Of a stretch of 64,000 nt of DNA, positions 12,761-23,349 are shown in pieces. Under the pieces are notes generated by a model. The model made no database searches. It had not been told where the DNA came from and was given only the letters and a program-made list of their open reading frames with translations. Where the stretch lies: the NCBI GenBank assembly GCA_000711775.1, contig ARYC01000793.1, positions 1 through 64,000 on the forward strand. The letters are read 5' to 3'. Made by a program: the position numbers and the translations under genes. Position 1 is the stretch's first letter; the number at the start of each line of letters is the position of its first letter. Source of the DNA: Oxytricha trifallax (lineage: Eukaryota > Ciliophora > Spirotrichea > Sporadotrichida > Oxytrichidae).

Positions 12761-13149
12761 AAAATATTTCATTTAAAGGTGATAAATCTTATAAATTTTG
12801 AAACTAAACTTGAAAGAAATCAAAATTTGAGATTAAGATAAACTTTATTTATGAAATTTTATGTAGCTATTAAAAAAAAACATGAAAAACTAATAGATAA
12901 AAAAGAGAAAAAATGTGCAATATTTGATAAAAGTCAACTTAAATTTTATAAATAAACGTTGAATGCTAAAAGTAAAAGCTTTCACTTCAATATCACCACA
13001 TTTAAAACTTTCTTATAGTATTTTTAGTATTCTTTATTAATATTAAATGAATTGTCTTCAACAGTTCCATAAATTATAAATTTTATCCGCTTTTCTTTGT
13101 AAATTCTTTATTTAAGACTTGAAAAATATGTTTTTAATTAACGGTGATT

Positions 13150-13830
13150 ATTTGATGCAGTTGAAGTGTGAAGAATATTTTTCTCGTGCTCTGTGATAGT
13201 ATCTCCCAACTGACCAATTCCTTTCTAAATGCCCTCTCCATTTTTGGCACTGCATGCTTGAAAGCAAATGTTCTTCTTACGGAATCCTCACACAAAGCCT
13301 AATTTTTTTGTACAATACAATTTAACAAAGTATATTAAATAAATATAAGCTACTAGTATTTACAGACAAGTATTTTTAAATATTGCGCCAATTTTTAATC
13401 CTCAATGACTTTATGCAATTCGTCAGCTACTTTTTAAATGCGTTATTTGACTGAGCTATCAACAACGAAAATAATTGCGTTAATTTTTCAAAATAGTGTT
13501 TCCATTGACGTGTAGCTTGCCCACTGACATTCCGCAGCTTGAAATTTATTCCTATATTTTATTGATTCAATGCTCAATTATACTGTTGACACAGTATCCA
13601 TTTATATATTATGTTATATTTTTCAATTAAAAAACGAAATTAAATATAATATTGTGCAGAAATGTTATGAGTTATTACTTGTCAATTTAATTTTTTTGGT
13701 TAAAATAAAAATTAAATCTTTGAAAGAATTATCTTTCTTCAGAAAATGAGGGTGCTCTTGCGCGTTATTTAAACCTAAGAATATCTCTTTTTTATTAGAC
13801 TCGATCCTTACTCTCCATAGAAATGATTTC
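13150..13830 (-). pseudogene. Arf/Arl-family small GTPase, disrupted
   Basis: On the minus strand, in order: a degraded P-loop (GLNNA followed, after a one-base shift, by KSTLIF near 13765), SGQATRQWKHYF with switch-II character (about 13520), AIIFVVDSS and VADELHKVIED (about 13400-13460), then, after an AT-rich gap ending in a TTAG acceptor, the C-terminal CFQACSAKNGEGI and GIGQLGDTI (about 13190-13260). Arf proteins regulate membrane traffic by GTP binding. The Gly of the P-loop is lost with the frameshift, and a run of five A's near 13480 appears one base short. NKxD is not seen. Decayed paralogue likely; sequence error cannot be excluded. Confidence 0.7.
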
Positions 13831-13879
13831 GATTCTTAGCTGTTCATGGTCCTCCATATTTCTACACAAATTCTGAAAG

Positions 13880-14220
13880 ATTAACTATTTTCTTTTTGGC
13901 ATCATCAGGTCTTCCTCTGTGTTTTTAAATTTGATAGCAACTGCGTCTCTCTTGTCTAATTCAAGTCTTTTTTTAAGTAATTTAAGTTTAGTTCATTCTC
14001 AGATTTCTTCAATTAATAATCAAAAGACAGTTGTCTTTGTGATAAAATAGCATTTTAGACTTCTTAAATTTTAACATTATGGGAGCGAGCGTCATTTATC
14101 TTCTAATTTTGGATTTCTTTGATTTTCTTAAGTATTTGCCTTTCCTTAACTTTAATGTAACCTCCAGAGAGCACTCCAGATGGCTAGTAAATGTCACCAT
14201 TTATAGTTACTATCTCCATT
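13880..14220 (-). pseudogene. SMC2-like post-hinge fragment
   Basis: Immediately left of TBE-A the minus strand reads TINGDIYQPSGVLSGG, the conserved TLSGG-type motif that follows the hinge of SMC2 (condensin ATPase), then a Lys/Glu/Gln-rich coiled coil of about 90 codons to about 13930. Together with the N-terminal SMC2 piece to the right of TBE-A on the same strand, it indicates a single SMC2-like locus with the element in it. The middle (coiled coil 1 and hinge) is absent here, so the locus was deleted, or its other segments lie elsewhere. Confidence 0.65.
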
Positions 14221-14306
14221 CAGAACCCCAGAACCCCTTAGTGAGGTTTATAAGTGCTTTGATTTGTAGGGTATAGTTGGGGTCTTATTGGAGTTAGTAG
14301 AGAAAT
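14221..14306 (+). repeat. TBE-A left terminal inverted repeat
   Basis: About 85 bp starting with degenerate C4A4 repeats. After them it matches the TBE-B terminus base for base with few changes (TTAGTGAGGTTTATAAGTGC...). Confidence 0.85.
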
Positions 14307-14322
14307 TAGGTCAAATTGACAA

Positions 14323-15378
14323 ATGAGAAATAGAAATTAGTGAAATTTAGGGTTTATCTATGATGAGTAATATTTAGATTTATTGCTTAAGCTTAGGTAT
14401 AGTTCAAGTTTTAATATAGACTAAGTCAAACCAGTGCTGAATTATATAGCCATAGCAGGACTCCTACGCAAGAGTGCTTCAACTGTTAGATATCACTGCA
14501 TGTTATCTGTTTAACATTTTAATTCTGGTACTTGAAAACATCCAGTAAGAAAATAAAAGTTCACTCAAACCCATATTGACTACCTCTGTGACTCTAAGAC
14601 TTTAAAGTACTGGGCTCACTTTCTTCTTTACTAACGAGCTGTCATATTTCATCGCAAGTTTCCTGACATGCGTATCTATCCTTAGACTATAGCTAATATT
14701 TATAGAAGAAACGCCATTACTTTCGAGATTGTCGACAGAGTGAAGAGCGTAATTGATTTTACAGTGCCATTTTATAGTAATAATTTAAACTTTATATATG
14801 ATTAAATACAGAGAGCTATTAATAATAACATCAAGTTCATACACGCTGATGAAGCAGTGTTTACATTCAATACTTTTATTAATAAATCTTGGTATAAAAA
14901 GTACGATAATATAGAAGTATATGACTATAAAGTAAAGGTTGCCACTGACGCAATTTTACCTGGTATTAGTGAAAATTAAGGTCTAGAAGCTTATGTCATT
15001 CATCCTCGTTCTATAAAGCCAAAGCAGTATATTGAGTTTTTGCATAAGCTCAGAGAAAAGTATAGCAAGTAAGAAATTATCTTGTTTGTTGATAACTTAT
15101 CAGTTGATAAGACTAAGGAGTCTAAGAAAGCTTATGAGGATTTAAACATAACTCCTGTATAAAACGTTTCTTATAGCCCATAATTTAATGGAATTGAATT
15201 TTACTGGAGTCGAATCAAGACTTATTACAATAAGCTACTGCTGTATCATTTAGTGCATGATTTACCAATCAATACAGAAGACTTAATACAAAGTAGTTGC
15301 AAGAGAGTTAATAAAGATAAGACTACGATATGTGCAAGGAAAGGAAGAATGATTAATAAAAGTTTTAGACTTAAATGA
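14323..15378 (+). pseudogene. TBE-A 42-kDa transposase (DDE), two premature TGAs
   Basis: The frame from ATG 14323 to TGA 15376 is 351 codons, matching a TBE 42-kDa transposase in size. It has an N-terminal helix-turn-helix-like region (IDQVKPVLNY...LLRKSASTVRYH), then IHADEAVFTFN, LFVDNLSVDK and NGIEFYWSRIK giving a D-D-E triad. TGA occurs at codon 7 (CGA in the TBE-B copies) and at codon 71 (within SGT-stop-KHP). The rest is open without frameshift. TBE transposase acts in germline element excision in oxytrichids (established). This copy cannot give a full product without readthrough. Confidence 0.85.
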
Positions 15379-15414
15379 ATGAAATAGTTCAAATATTAAA
15401 TAGAACCTTAATGA

Positions 15415-16602
15415 AAAGAGTGTTCTAAAGTTTTCCTTTACAAATCAACTTATAAGAGACACTTGAGTGACATACACAACGATATGCCAAGGTTATATCT
15501 CAAGCATTAAAAGAAAGATGGGAAGTATGTCTGTGAGTTCTGTGAGAAACCATATTCTAGTACAGGAGACCTCAAAGTTCAACTGAAGAAAAGCATAATT
15601 AAAGTTTTGTCTTTATTCATGAACCTACAGGAAATAGATTTCTCTAAAAAAGAAGATCAAGAAACCCAGTGGAGTCCCTAAGAGTTGAAGTGTAAAAGTA
15701 AAGTTAAAATGAAAAAAGAAGTCAAGAACTTTCCAGTATCGGAAATCAATAAAATAATGGTAAAAATAGAGGGTATGAAGATTCCCATATTAAAAATTAT
15801 TGACTTAGATTCTTGCCTAGAAAGCTATCTCATTCTAGAGGATAAAATAGAGAAGAGAGTCTTTACTGATGACTAATATGTTTACAAAATATATCCTTTC
15901 AATTACTTCCTTGCTGATGACAAGTTCCAAATGGAATTTACTAATGAGTATTATACTCTTTAAAAGGCAAAGTTGAATGAGTGTCGGCATAATATCTAGC
16001 TTGATGCAATTTTACTTGGTAAAGATCATGTAGCCTTCAGGCTTCCCTTACTAGAAATGACTTACAGAGAATTCTTATCTGACAATAGATGTCAGAGATA
16101 AATTAGCTAGATAGTATAGCAGATAGTTGAAGGAATCGAAGAGCTTCACAAGCTAGGCTACGTTCATAGAGACTTAAAGCCAGAAAATATTATGATTGAT
16201 TATCAACAATTGAGAGTATTCATTATTGATTTCAATAGGACACAAAGAGTGTAGGCCTCTGCATTAGGAAATGTATTAGGTACTCTAGATTATTTCCCAG
16301 AAAGAGAAGATTGGAGAAAAGGAGACGCTAGGTTTGATATCTGAGCACTAGCAGCAATAATTACAGAGAGTGACATGCCAAGAAACAATTACTTTAGCTG
16401 CAAGGGTGAGAAAGATTCAAAGCAAAGAATCAAGCAACACTTAGATAAATATAAAGTTTCTGGAGGTCTAAGAGATCTTGCATACAAAGCCATAATTAAA
16501 CCAAACTAAGATAATTAAGCTACAATAGAAACAATCAAACAACTGCTCAGAAAGATAAAATTGAGAGAACTGCCTCATGATTTTAAGCTTATGTTTATGT
16601 GA
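15415..16602 (+). pseudogene. TBE-A '57-kDa' protein: zinc finger remnant plus kinase domain
   Basis: A 395-codon frame after a TGA at 15412. The N-terminus carries remnants of two C2H2 fingers (ECSKVFLYKSTYKRHLSDIH; CEFCEKPYSSTGDLKVQLKK, with the first His of the second finger replaced by Gln). The C-terminal ~230 residues form a protein-kinase fold with [14 protein letters not shown] (catalytic loop) and IIDFNRT (DFN instead of DFG). TGA at 16342 replaces the Trp codon of the DxWA motif in subdomain IX, which is TGG in TBE-B. The first ~80 residues present in TBE-B are absent. Confidence 0.8.
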
Positions 16603-16659
16603 TATATATTTAAAACTCGATTGTTGAACTTTCTTAAATTACTAATATTTAAACATTAA

Positions 16660-16762
16660 CCCCTACATAAACCCTATTAAAACCCTAATAAAGTATGGGT
16701 TAATAGTCTACTTTTATCAATCAAAAACTCAATCAAACAACTTCAGGAGTTTTGGGGTTTTG
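16660..16762 (-). repeat. TBE-A right terminal repeat, diverged
   Basis: The outer 17 bp are GGAGTTTTGGGGTTTTG, but the inner part (ACCCCTACATAAACCC...) does not match the inner left ITR, so the two ends belong to different subfamily versions. Confidence 0.65.
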
Positions 16763-16765
16763 AAT

Positions 16766-17358
16766 GTGAATTAATATATTGGTAAGTTCGTCCACTTTTT
16801 AATGCTTTTTGCTTATATTTGCTAATAGTTTTAAGTGAAAATAAATTCTTGTTTTCATATCGTGATGTTCCACTTGCTTCTATTAGAGAAAGCAGCTCTT
16901 CTGGTTTTATATTGACCACTTAAGTGATTTTTCCCTGAAAAATAAGAAAATGCGGGTTATTTATATAGAGCTAGACACTCATAATCATGTTCTTGATTTT
17001 ATCGCCTATTTCTACTTTGCTATTGACTTTGTACTTGCTCTTCCAGTCAAAGATATATCTGCTTACTAAGATTTTATCATAATGGTGATCCTTTCTTATT
17101 TCTATTGTCAAATTTGATGGTAACTATGGCCTTAGTCACACCTTCATTTCCTTATTTGTAAATCAATTCTTGAAGGTTTTATACTCTCACATACTAGAGT
17201 AAAGATATGCCTAGGACGAAGCAAATAGTGTATAAAATATTAGAATTTCCTGAACCATTTAAGCCTGTAATCGCCTTAAACTAAGGGTCTAAGGGATCGA
17301 TTGAAGTTCGAGTTGGGTTAGATTTGAAACCCTCGAGGATTATTTCTATGATATGCAT
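16766..17358 (-). pseudogene. SMC2-like N-terminal ATPase fragment
   Basis: Start ATG at 17358 on the minus strand. The order MHIIEIILEGFKSN, AITGLNGSGNSNIL, VLGISLLQYVRVQNLQELIYK, TIKFDNRNK, HFLIFQGKITQVVN and PEELLSLIEASGTSRYE follows the head domain of SMC2 of condensin. The Walker A Lys is replaced by Asn (GGA AAT TCT), which would abolish ATP binding. A TGA and a frame change occur near 17085. The frame stops at the right end of TBE-A; the post-hinge part resumes left of the element. This is a dead copy or an interrupted germline precursor. Confidence 0.8.
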
Positions 17359-17359
17359 A

Positions 17360-18380
17360 ATAATTTAAATTTATGTTTAAATTTTTATGACTTAATAAAT
17401 GAATATCTCACATTTTAATATATTTGAAAATTAATTTTTTATGCAATATTCAAATCTGTGATTGACCTAGATTCCCAATTATTATCTCTGACTAATTTCA
17501 CACCAACTAAATTAATATATTAAAATTTAATTAACTAAATCATTAAAGATTAAATTTTACAAAATAATCCCTAAAATTAAATGTTTGATAGTTCACATTG
17601 GTATAAAAAATTAAATTAGATGAATTATAAAAACTTATGAATATTTATAAATTATAAACTTAATTTCCTATTTATATTCTAACATTTAATGGAGTAATCA
17701 GCTGCAGCAAAGGAAAGTTAAAAGTTAATAATTATAGCAATAATAATAATAATAATAAATAGTAACAGCCTTTGACTTAAAATACGCTCTAATGATAATC
17801 GCTAATAAATTCATCAAATAGGTTGAACAAGCAATAACCTAAGTCTCAGGGCAACCGCATAAACATATATTTGTATTTAATAGTTTTAATAAATTATTAT
17901 ATAAGACTTGACTTCTAATTTTATATGAAATAAATTATCAAGAATTTAAGATAGCAGTTAGTTGAAATAATAAGTTATAAATCAGCAAAATTCAATTATT
18001 TCAGCATAGAATACTATCGATTCAAAGCAGATAAACAATAATCAGACAATTTCTATAGCATTTTATGCTAAAAATATTAAAGTAAACAGTAATACACCCA
18101 TGAATTTTTCAACATCTAATTCTAATTGTTATAATTTATTATAGCAAATGAAATAATTTAAATATTTAAACGATTATTGTATAAAAAAATATCGAGAATT
18201 GTTAATATCCCCCATATATGTATTTAAAATAGAGTAATTTACCTATTTTTAAAAATAATAATGATACTTATAAAAATATATTTAGTTAAAATTAACTGAT
18301 TCCTTTTTTAACTATATCGGTTTTAAAAATCAATAAGTGCATTTTATAATAATAATAATATGATCACATTGATGTCTCTG
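17360..18380. other. AT-rich spacer
   Basis: No supported gene. It includes an (AAT)n run at about 17740-17758 and other low-complexity A/T sequence. Confidence 0.4.
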
Positions 18381-19930
18381 GGGACCCCCGATCTTAAATA
18401 TGTTTTAGTATATATAAGGGACTAGCCCTTTTATTTGGTCTACTTTTCCGGAGTTCATAAACATTCATAGCCTTTGTATGATACCAGCATGTCAGAGAAT
18501 TTTTATGTATCTTATCTCTCTTCGAAGCCTTTAAGATTGAGTATGGCTCTTTTTGCTCCTCTGAGTAATTGTTGGTCCACTGTTTCCGATAGTTATCTGG
18601 CTCCTGTTCTGAGTTTAAGCTCATCTATCAGTTCTTAGACTAGCTCTTCGAAGTAGTATTTATCTTTTCTTGTTTGTGATTTATAGATGTCCGTCAGTAG
18701 TCCTTTTACATCTATATTAGAGCAAATGTTTTAGTTCATTAATGAATAACCTAGGACACATTTCATTCAATCAATCCATTACTTGTTTAGCATAGGAAGA
18801 CATTTTTAGTATTCCCAAGTGCATATGTGAGCGGCTAAGTAGCAGGATTCTTAAAGTAGAACATTATCCGGTTCTGCTATTTTGTTGCCAACTAGATCCT
18901 AGTAATAATATTTAAGCCTTAAATATGTATCTTTTCCGATTTCCTATTGTAAATCTAGGTCTTCATAGGGGTTTGTTAGGATATTCTTTATTTCCTGGTA
19001 TTTAAAGAGATTTGAGTTAGGGTTATTAACCATTTCTTGCAGTATATTTGTTTTGTTGTTGTTGAGGTAGAGCTGTATTTGTACTGTTTTGTCGTTAATA
19101 ACTCTAGCAACCCCATAGTTATGTGCTTTTAGGTCGTTTTTTACTTTCAGTATCTCGTTCCAGAAAGCTAGTTGTAGATTTTGAAAGTCTTGTGGTTGCT
19201 TAACCTTTTTTAGAAGCACCTCAAAACATGTTTTTTGTATGAGTTATGAGGGTGTAGCTAGGATTAAACTTCTGTCTATCAGTTTACATAGATTTGTGTA
19301 ATATTAATTCATTTTCTCTATATTTTGTCTGATTAGATCTTCGTGGAAGATATTTGTAAATTCTCTGTTCTCTCTTTGTGTATAGTCTATGGTCTCTGCT
19401 ATAGTTCGAACCTAGTCATCAATTTCTGGTCGGAAAATACTGTTCAGAATCTGTTCTGGATTTATTTAGTATTATATATCCTTCCGGTCTGTGACGTCAG
19501 TGATGGTTAATCTCCTTATTGGAAGATTTAGGTGTATGTCATTGATCATCCACGTAAGGTCTTTAATGGTTTTCCAAATTTTTGTGTCTATCCTCTGTAT
19601 GAGCCTATGTTGATGTTTATGATAACTGAAGAGGAATTTCATCATTTCCTATTGATTTGAATAGTACATTGCAGGGATATCTTAGTGGAATTTCTAGCTT
19701 ATTATACAGGCACAATATGATCTTTAGAGGAGGCTGACTTAAAAAGGTTTAAGCAGTATTACTCCTTGAGAGCTTTTATTGAGGTATCTAAAGAGTTGAA
19801 AAAAGTTACAGTCCTTCAATTCTCTATGGCTATTCTCACTGATAATTCTTTCCAGTTGTGGTCTAAGTGCATCTAATTTATAGATGATGTTCTATCCCTT
19901 AGAGTTTCACCTAAGTTAGTTCATTTATTT
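18380..19930 (-). pseudogene. Large helical protein, unidentified
   Basis: From about 19670 to 18630 the minus strand is open for over 300 codons with only one TGA (about 18772) and many TAA/TAG Gln codons. The protein is Leu/Ile/Asn-rich and helical, with segments such as ENREFTNIFHEDLIRQNIE and NLCKLIDRSLILATPSQ. A further frame upstream (19930-19680) ends in TGAs. There is a faint resemblance to helical regions of ITPR/RyR-type proteins, not enough to name it. Composition is slightly less AT-rich than its flanks, as expected for coding DNA. Confidence 0.5.
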
Positions 19931-20092
19931 ATTAATTAAGTGCATTTTATAATAGTTATTATTAATAATTTAATTAAATTTACACTTTAACAATAATTAT
20001 CGGCAATATTTCATTTATAATATGAAAAAGCTATTTAAAATTTTTTAATTAGAGCTATTATTTGATAATAAAATATATATGAAGAATAGAAA

Positions 20093-20506
20093 ATGTCAGC
20101 TTATAAAGATAATAGCAAATAATTAATCGGGTAAATCGATTCTAAATCATAAACGCAGCGTCTTCACAGTCGCTTCTTTGCAACTGTCAATCAATTTAAT
20201 ATTATTTACTTATAATTATTCAATTAAATCATTTATTTGATTATGTTCAATTAATAATCAATAATTCACATCAGTGAGCAGAAATTAAACGAAGAACAGT
20301 TAATGGCTTATAAAGAATAGCGATGGGAATAAACTTTAGAATTAAAATGGACAGATCAGAAATACTGTATCTACAAATGCTACTATGGTTGTAGAAAAGT
20401 CATTTAACCAACCAGATTTAAAATTTATTTAAAAATTCATAAGTAATTCAGGTTAATATCACAAATTCTTGGCTTATAAATTACTTATTTTTTAAGAAAA
20501 ATTTGA
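20093..20506 (+). CDS. Small protein with degenerate C2H2-like segment
   Basis: A 137-codon frame from ATG 20093 to TGA 20504 with 18 or so TAA/TAG Gln codons. Near the C-terminus KCYYGCRKVIQPTRFKIYLK followed by IHK has the spacing of a C2H2 finger with the first His replaced by Tyr. The middle (20195-20275) is hydrophobic and very AT-rich, possibly an unremoved intron. No family recognised. Confidence 0.35.
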
Positions 20507-20559
20507 AATACAAAGAACAGGAACTGCTATCATCCTCTCAAAACAATATATTGAACGTT

Positions 20560-21130
20560 TCCAATTCTAACTAAAGTAAGTATTTTTATCAGTATTTTCA
20601 CATCATATTGTTGCAAACTTGATTTTGTAAAGATTTCGTAATTTTTTATAAAATTTTTCAAGTCAGATTTAATAAAACCCTATTTTTAGCTGATATTGAA
20701 AAAATTCATTGAAAAACGACGTCAGTGGTGACGGTAGTTGCTTAAAAAATAAAAAAGAGTCGAATGTTTATAATAATCCTTCCGGTGGAGATGGGTTAGT
20801 GGATGCCAATCAGATATTTAAGATTAAAATGAAACTTCCTACCTCAACCCATTTAACAAACAAAGAAAAAAGTCATGGTAATAAAATCACTCAAGCAATA
20901 ATAATTCTATATCTAATCATTCTTAGCATTAGTTTAGATAGTAGCATTAGCATTTTAATATTATTTATATATGTATATTGAGTTGAAAAATTTTTAATAT
21001 TTTGATCAGCACTTATCTGAAGGAAAAGACTCAAATTTCTCAGCACAGGAAGGTTCCCCTCCAGATAGCAAAAGACATCACAGACAAACCAAAAATTCAC
21101 TTAAACATCTACGAGTACCCGGCTCTAAAA
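20560..21130 (+). other. Ser/Asn-rich exon-like blocks, unidentified
   Basis: 20709-20860 (DVSGDGSCLKNKKESN...) and 21005-21120 (YLKEKTQISQHRKVPLQ-type frame) have balanced base use unlike the flanks and look like exons, separated by a hydrophobic AT-rich piece. Function unknown. Confidence 0.3.
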
Positions 21131-21337
21131 ATGTCACAAACGATTGAAAGCATTAATGAAACAGTAATTTGAAATTAATCATGAAAAGAGAATACATCTG
21201 AGTTGTGTGGCAATAGCAGTCCGTTGATAAAATAATATTACCTCATTTTTTTTATATTTATATATATAATGAATATCTAAATATTTTTTATAACTTTGAT
21301 AACACAAATGGTCACACATAGTAGTATTTCATTAAAG

Positions 21338-22076
21338 TGGGTTATACAGCTCGAGGGATGAAAGTGAAATTCAATGTTTTGAATTTGGCAAAACTGATTT
21401 ACTTTACAACTATGGTATGAAAATATTGGCTTTTTCAAGTAATTTTAAGAAAAGTAAGGGCTTTGGCTGTCATAGAGTAAACTTTTATAAATTTATTAGT
21501 CAATCTAATTATAGACTATGTTTTATATTGATTAAGTTTTTTAGTTTTACTAATTATTAAGTTCAAAAATATCATATTATCAAATCGCATATAGAAGGGA
21601 AAACATGCGAATGGCGATATATTACTTTACTTTCAAGTTTACTCATAAATTTATTGGTGATGATAACGATCAAGTTTATTTTACACTCAGCTTTCCCAAC
21701 ACATTTTCTGACCAGTAAGATGATTTATCTAGAGTTGAATAGGATGCTTATACTTTTTATATTGATTTAAGTATAGTTATTTCAGTTGAAACTGTAATAA
21801 CTACTACACAGATAAATATACAGAAATTTAATGTATATTTTATAAGTCTATACTCAAAATTACTTCTACAGAATACACTATGTAAAACACTTGCAGGCAG
21901 TAAATGTGAATATATAACTATAACAAGCAAGGAGAGAGATACCCTGGAGTAAAGTCCTGATTGTAAACCATAACCCCAAATGGGCGTGTTTTTATGTGCT
22001 AGAGTTCACTCTGGAGAGAGTAATGCTTCTTGGATGATGAAAGGAAATATGAATTATTATCTTTTAACTATATAAG
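21338..22076 (+). pseudogene. Cytosolic carboxypeptidase (AGBL/CCP), N-terminal and first zinc-site part
   Basis: These enzymes remove glutamates from tubulin tails. The blocks MKVKFNVLNLAKTDLLYNYG, YFTFKFTHKFIGDDNDQVYF, LCKTLAGSKCEYITIT and RVHSGESNASWMMKG (about 22000-22050, with His and Glu zinc ligands of the M14 family) follow the CCP order. AT-rich gaps and frame changes separate them. The coding is cut at 22077 by a long hairpin element and continues at about 22950. Confidence 0.8.
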
Positions 22077-22077
22077 T

Positions 22078-22833
22078 GGGGGGTCTAAGTCGATGCAAAA
22101 AAATATTTTAAATTCCTAAGTCTGTGCGAGATCTATATTTCACATTATTGATAAATTTAATCATCCAACCCCCAATAAAAATTAACATTATTTATAAAGA
22201 TTTACTTCTCATCTTCTATATCGAATTCCTTCATGACATCTTGATCATATGATACTAATTTTCTATGAAGAAATCATATTATTTTTATTTAAAATATTTT
22301 TTTTTCTTTTGGGCAGATAATTATAATAACTAAAATAATGAAATAGATTTTCATAATAAAATCGAATTAGTAAATTAAAAAAAAATATTGGAAATTAAGA
22401 ACATCATTACTATTGATGATTCGATTATCTGACATTATGAAGTACACTACTCAGTGTGTGCGAACATGATTTTTTGGCAATATCATAAATTTTATTCAAT
22501 AGTAATGATGTTCTTAATTTCCAATATTTTTTTTTAATTTACTAATTCGATTTTATTATGAAAATCTATTTCATTATTTTAGTTATTATAATTATCTGCC
22601 CAAAAGAAAAAAAATATTTTAAATAAAAATAATATGATTTCTTCATAGAAAATTAGTATCATATGATCAAGATGTCATGAAGGAATTCGATATAGAAGAT
22701 GAGAAGTAAATCTTTATAAATAATGTTAATTTTTATTGGGGGTTGGATGATTAAATTTATCAATAATGTGAAATATAGATCTCGCACAGACTTAGGAATT
22801 TAAAATATTTTTTTGCATCGACTTAGACCCCCC
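22078..22833. mobile_element. 756-bp hairpin (foldback/MITE-like) element 1
   Basis: Left arm 22078-22415 and right arm 22497-22833 are near-perfect inverted copies (about 337 bp each) around an 81-bp loop. Ends are GGGGGGTCTAAGTCGATGC and its complement. Neither arm codes for a protein. It lies inside the CCP coding order, between the zinc-site motif and the DGVINGN motif. No clear target duplication is seen (flanks ATAAGT and TTTATT). Confidence 0.9.
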
Positions 22834-22939
22834 TTTATTTCAACATCGAAAATTTATTTCAAGATGATTTTATCATTAAAATTTATAATAAAAAATTTAG
22901 GTTTAATTGACTTTTTATGATTAATTCTTTAGAGGCTTG

Positions 22940-23345
22940 AGTTTTAAGAGAAAAATTGTGTTTTAAATAGTACCAATGATTAATTAAGATGGCGTCATAA
23001 ATGGAAATCATTGATGTTCTTTATGTAAAGCTGATTTGAATAGGAGATGGAAGACACCAAGTAAGATCGTACATCCTGTTGTTTTCCCATTAAAAGAATT
23101 ATAAAGTTTATGATATTTCTTAGTATTGCATATTATTCAGTGATGTTGACAATTTTAATTTGATAATCATATTTTAAGAATGGTTAAGACTTTCTCAAAA
23201 GAAATAAAAATTGCACTATATTGTGATTTTTATGGTCATTTTTGTTGAAAAAATATTTTTAAGAATGGCAATAATTACTCTGACAAGCCTGATCCTATTA
23301 GGGTATTTCTATATATCCACTCAAAAATTTGCGATTATTTTTATT
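22940..23345 (+). pseudogene. CCP middle part (DLNRRW and GH motifs), inactivated
   Basis: VFQIVPMINQDGVINGNH, then TGA, then CSLCKADLNRRWKTPSKI, then EIKIALYCDFYGHFC, TGA, KNIFKNGNN matches CCP proteins. In the family the TGA positions are normally Arg (CGA or AGA to TGA changes), so these are nonsense mutations rather than codon reassignment. The conserved DxHGHS carries His to Tyr (YGHF), so catalysis would also be hit. Confidence 0.8.
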
Positions 23346-23349
23346 TAAT

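Larger units (their letters stand above)
14221..16762 (+). mobile_element. TBE-A: deleted/chimeric Telomere-Bearing Element
   Basis: The left end is CAGAACCCCAGAACCCC, a mutated form of the TBE terminus, followed by an ITR nearly identical to that of TBE-B. The right end is GGAGTTTTGGGGTTTTG followed by AAT; the left flank is ATT, so the 3-bp target is one mismatch away. At 2542 bp it is much shorter than a complete ~4.1-kb element: the minus-strand 22-kDa gene and the start of the 57-kDa gene are missing. It keeps a transposase frame and a kinase frame, both with premature TGA. The left half is close to TBE-B, while the kinase and right ITR are far more diverged. Confidence 0.85.

Noticed and set aside
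14079..14276. Plus-strand 65-codon frame
   Set aside because: It lies antisense to the SMC2-like fragment and runs into the TBE-A ITR; the similar frame at 49503-49691 also reads through an ITR.
18630..19670. ITPR/RyR-type channel identity
   Set aside because: Similarity is limited to helical Leu/Ile/Asn-rich composition; no MIR or pore motif could be found.
2659..23250. In-frame TGAs suggesting TGA encodes Trp as well as TAA/TAG encoding Gln
   Set aside because: Intact genes (855-1420, 55288-56736, 40507-40680) end at TGA and use TGG for Trp. Two TGAs in the carboxypeptidase replace Arg, and one in TBE-A replaces a CGA codon present in TBE-B.
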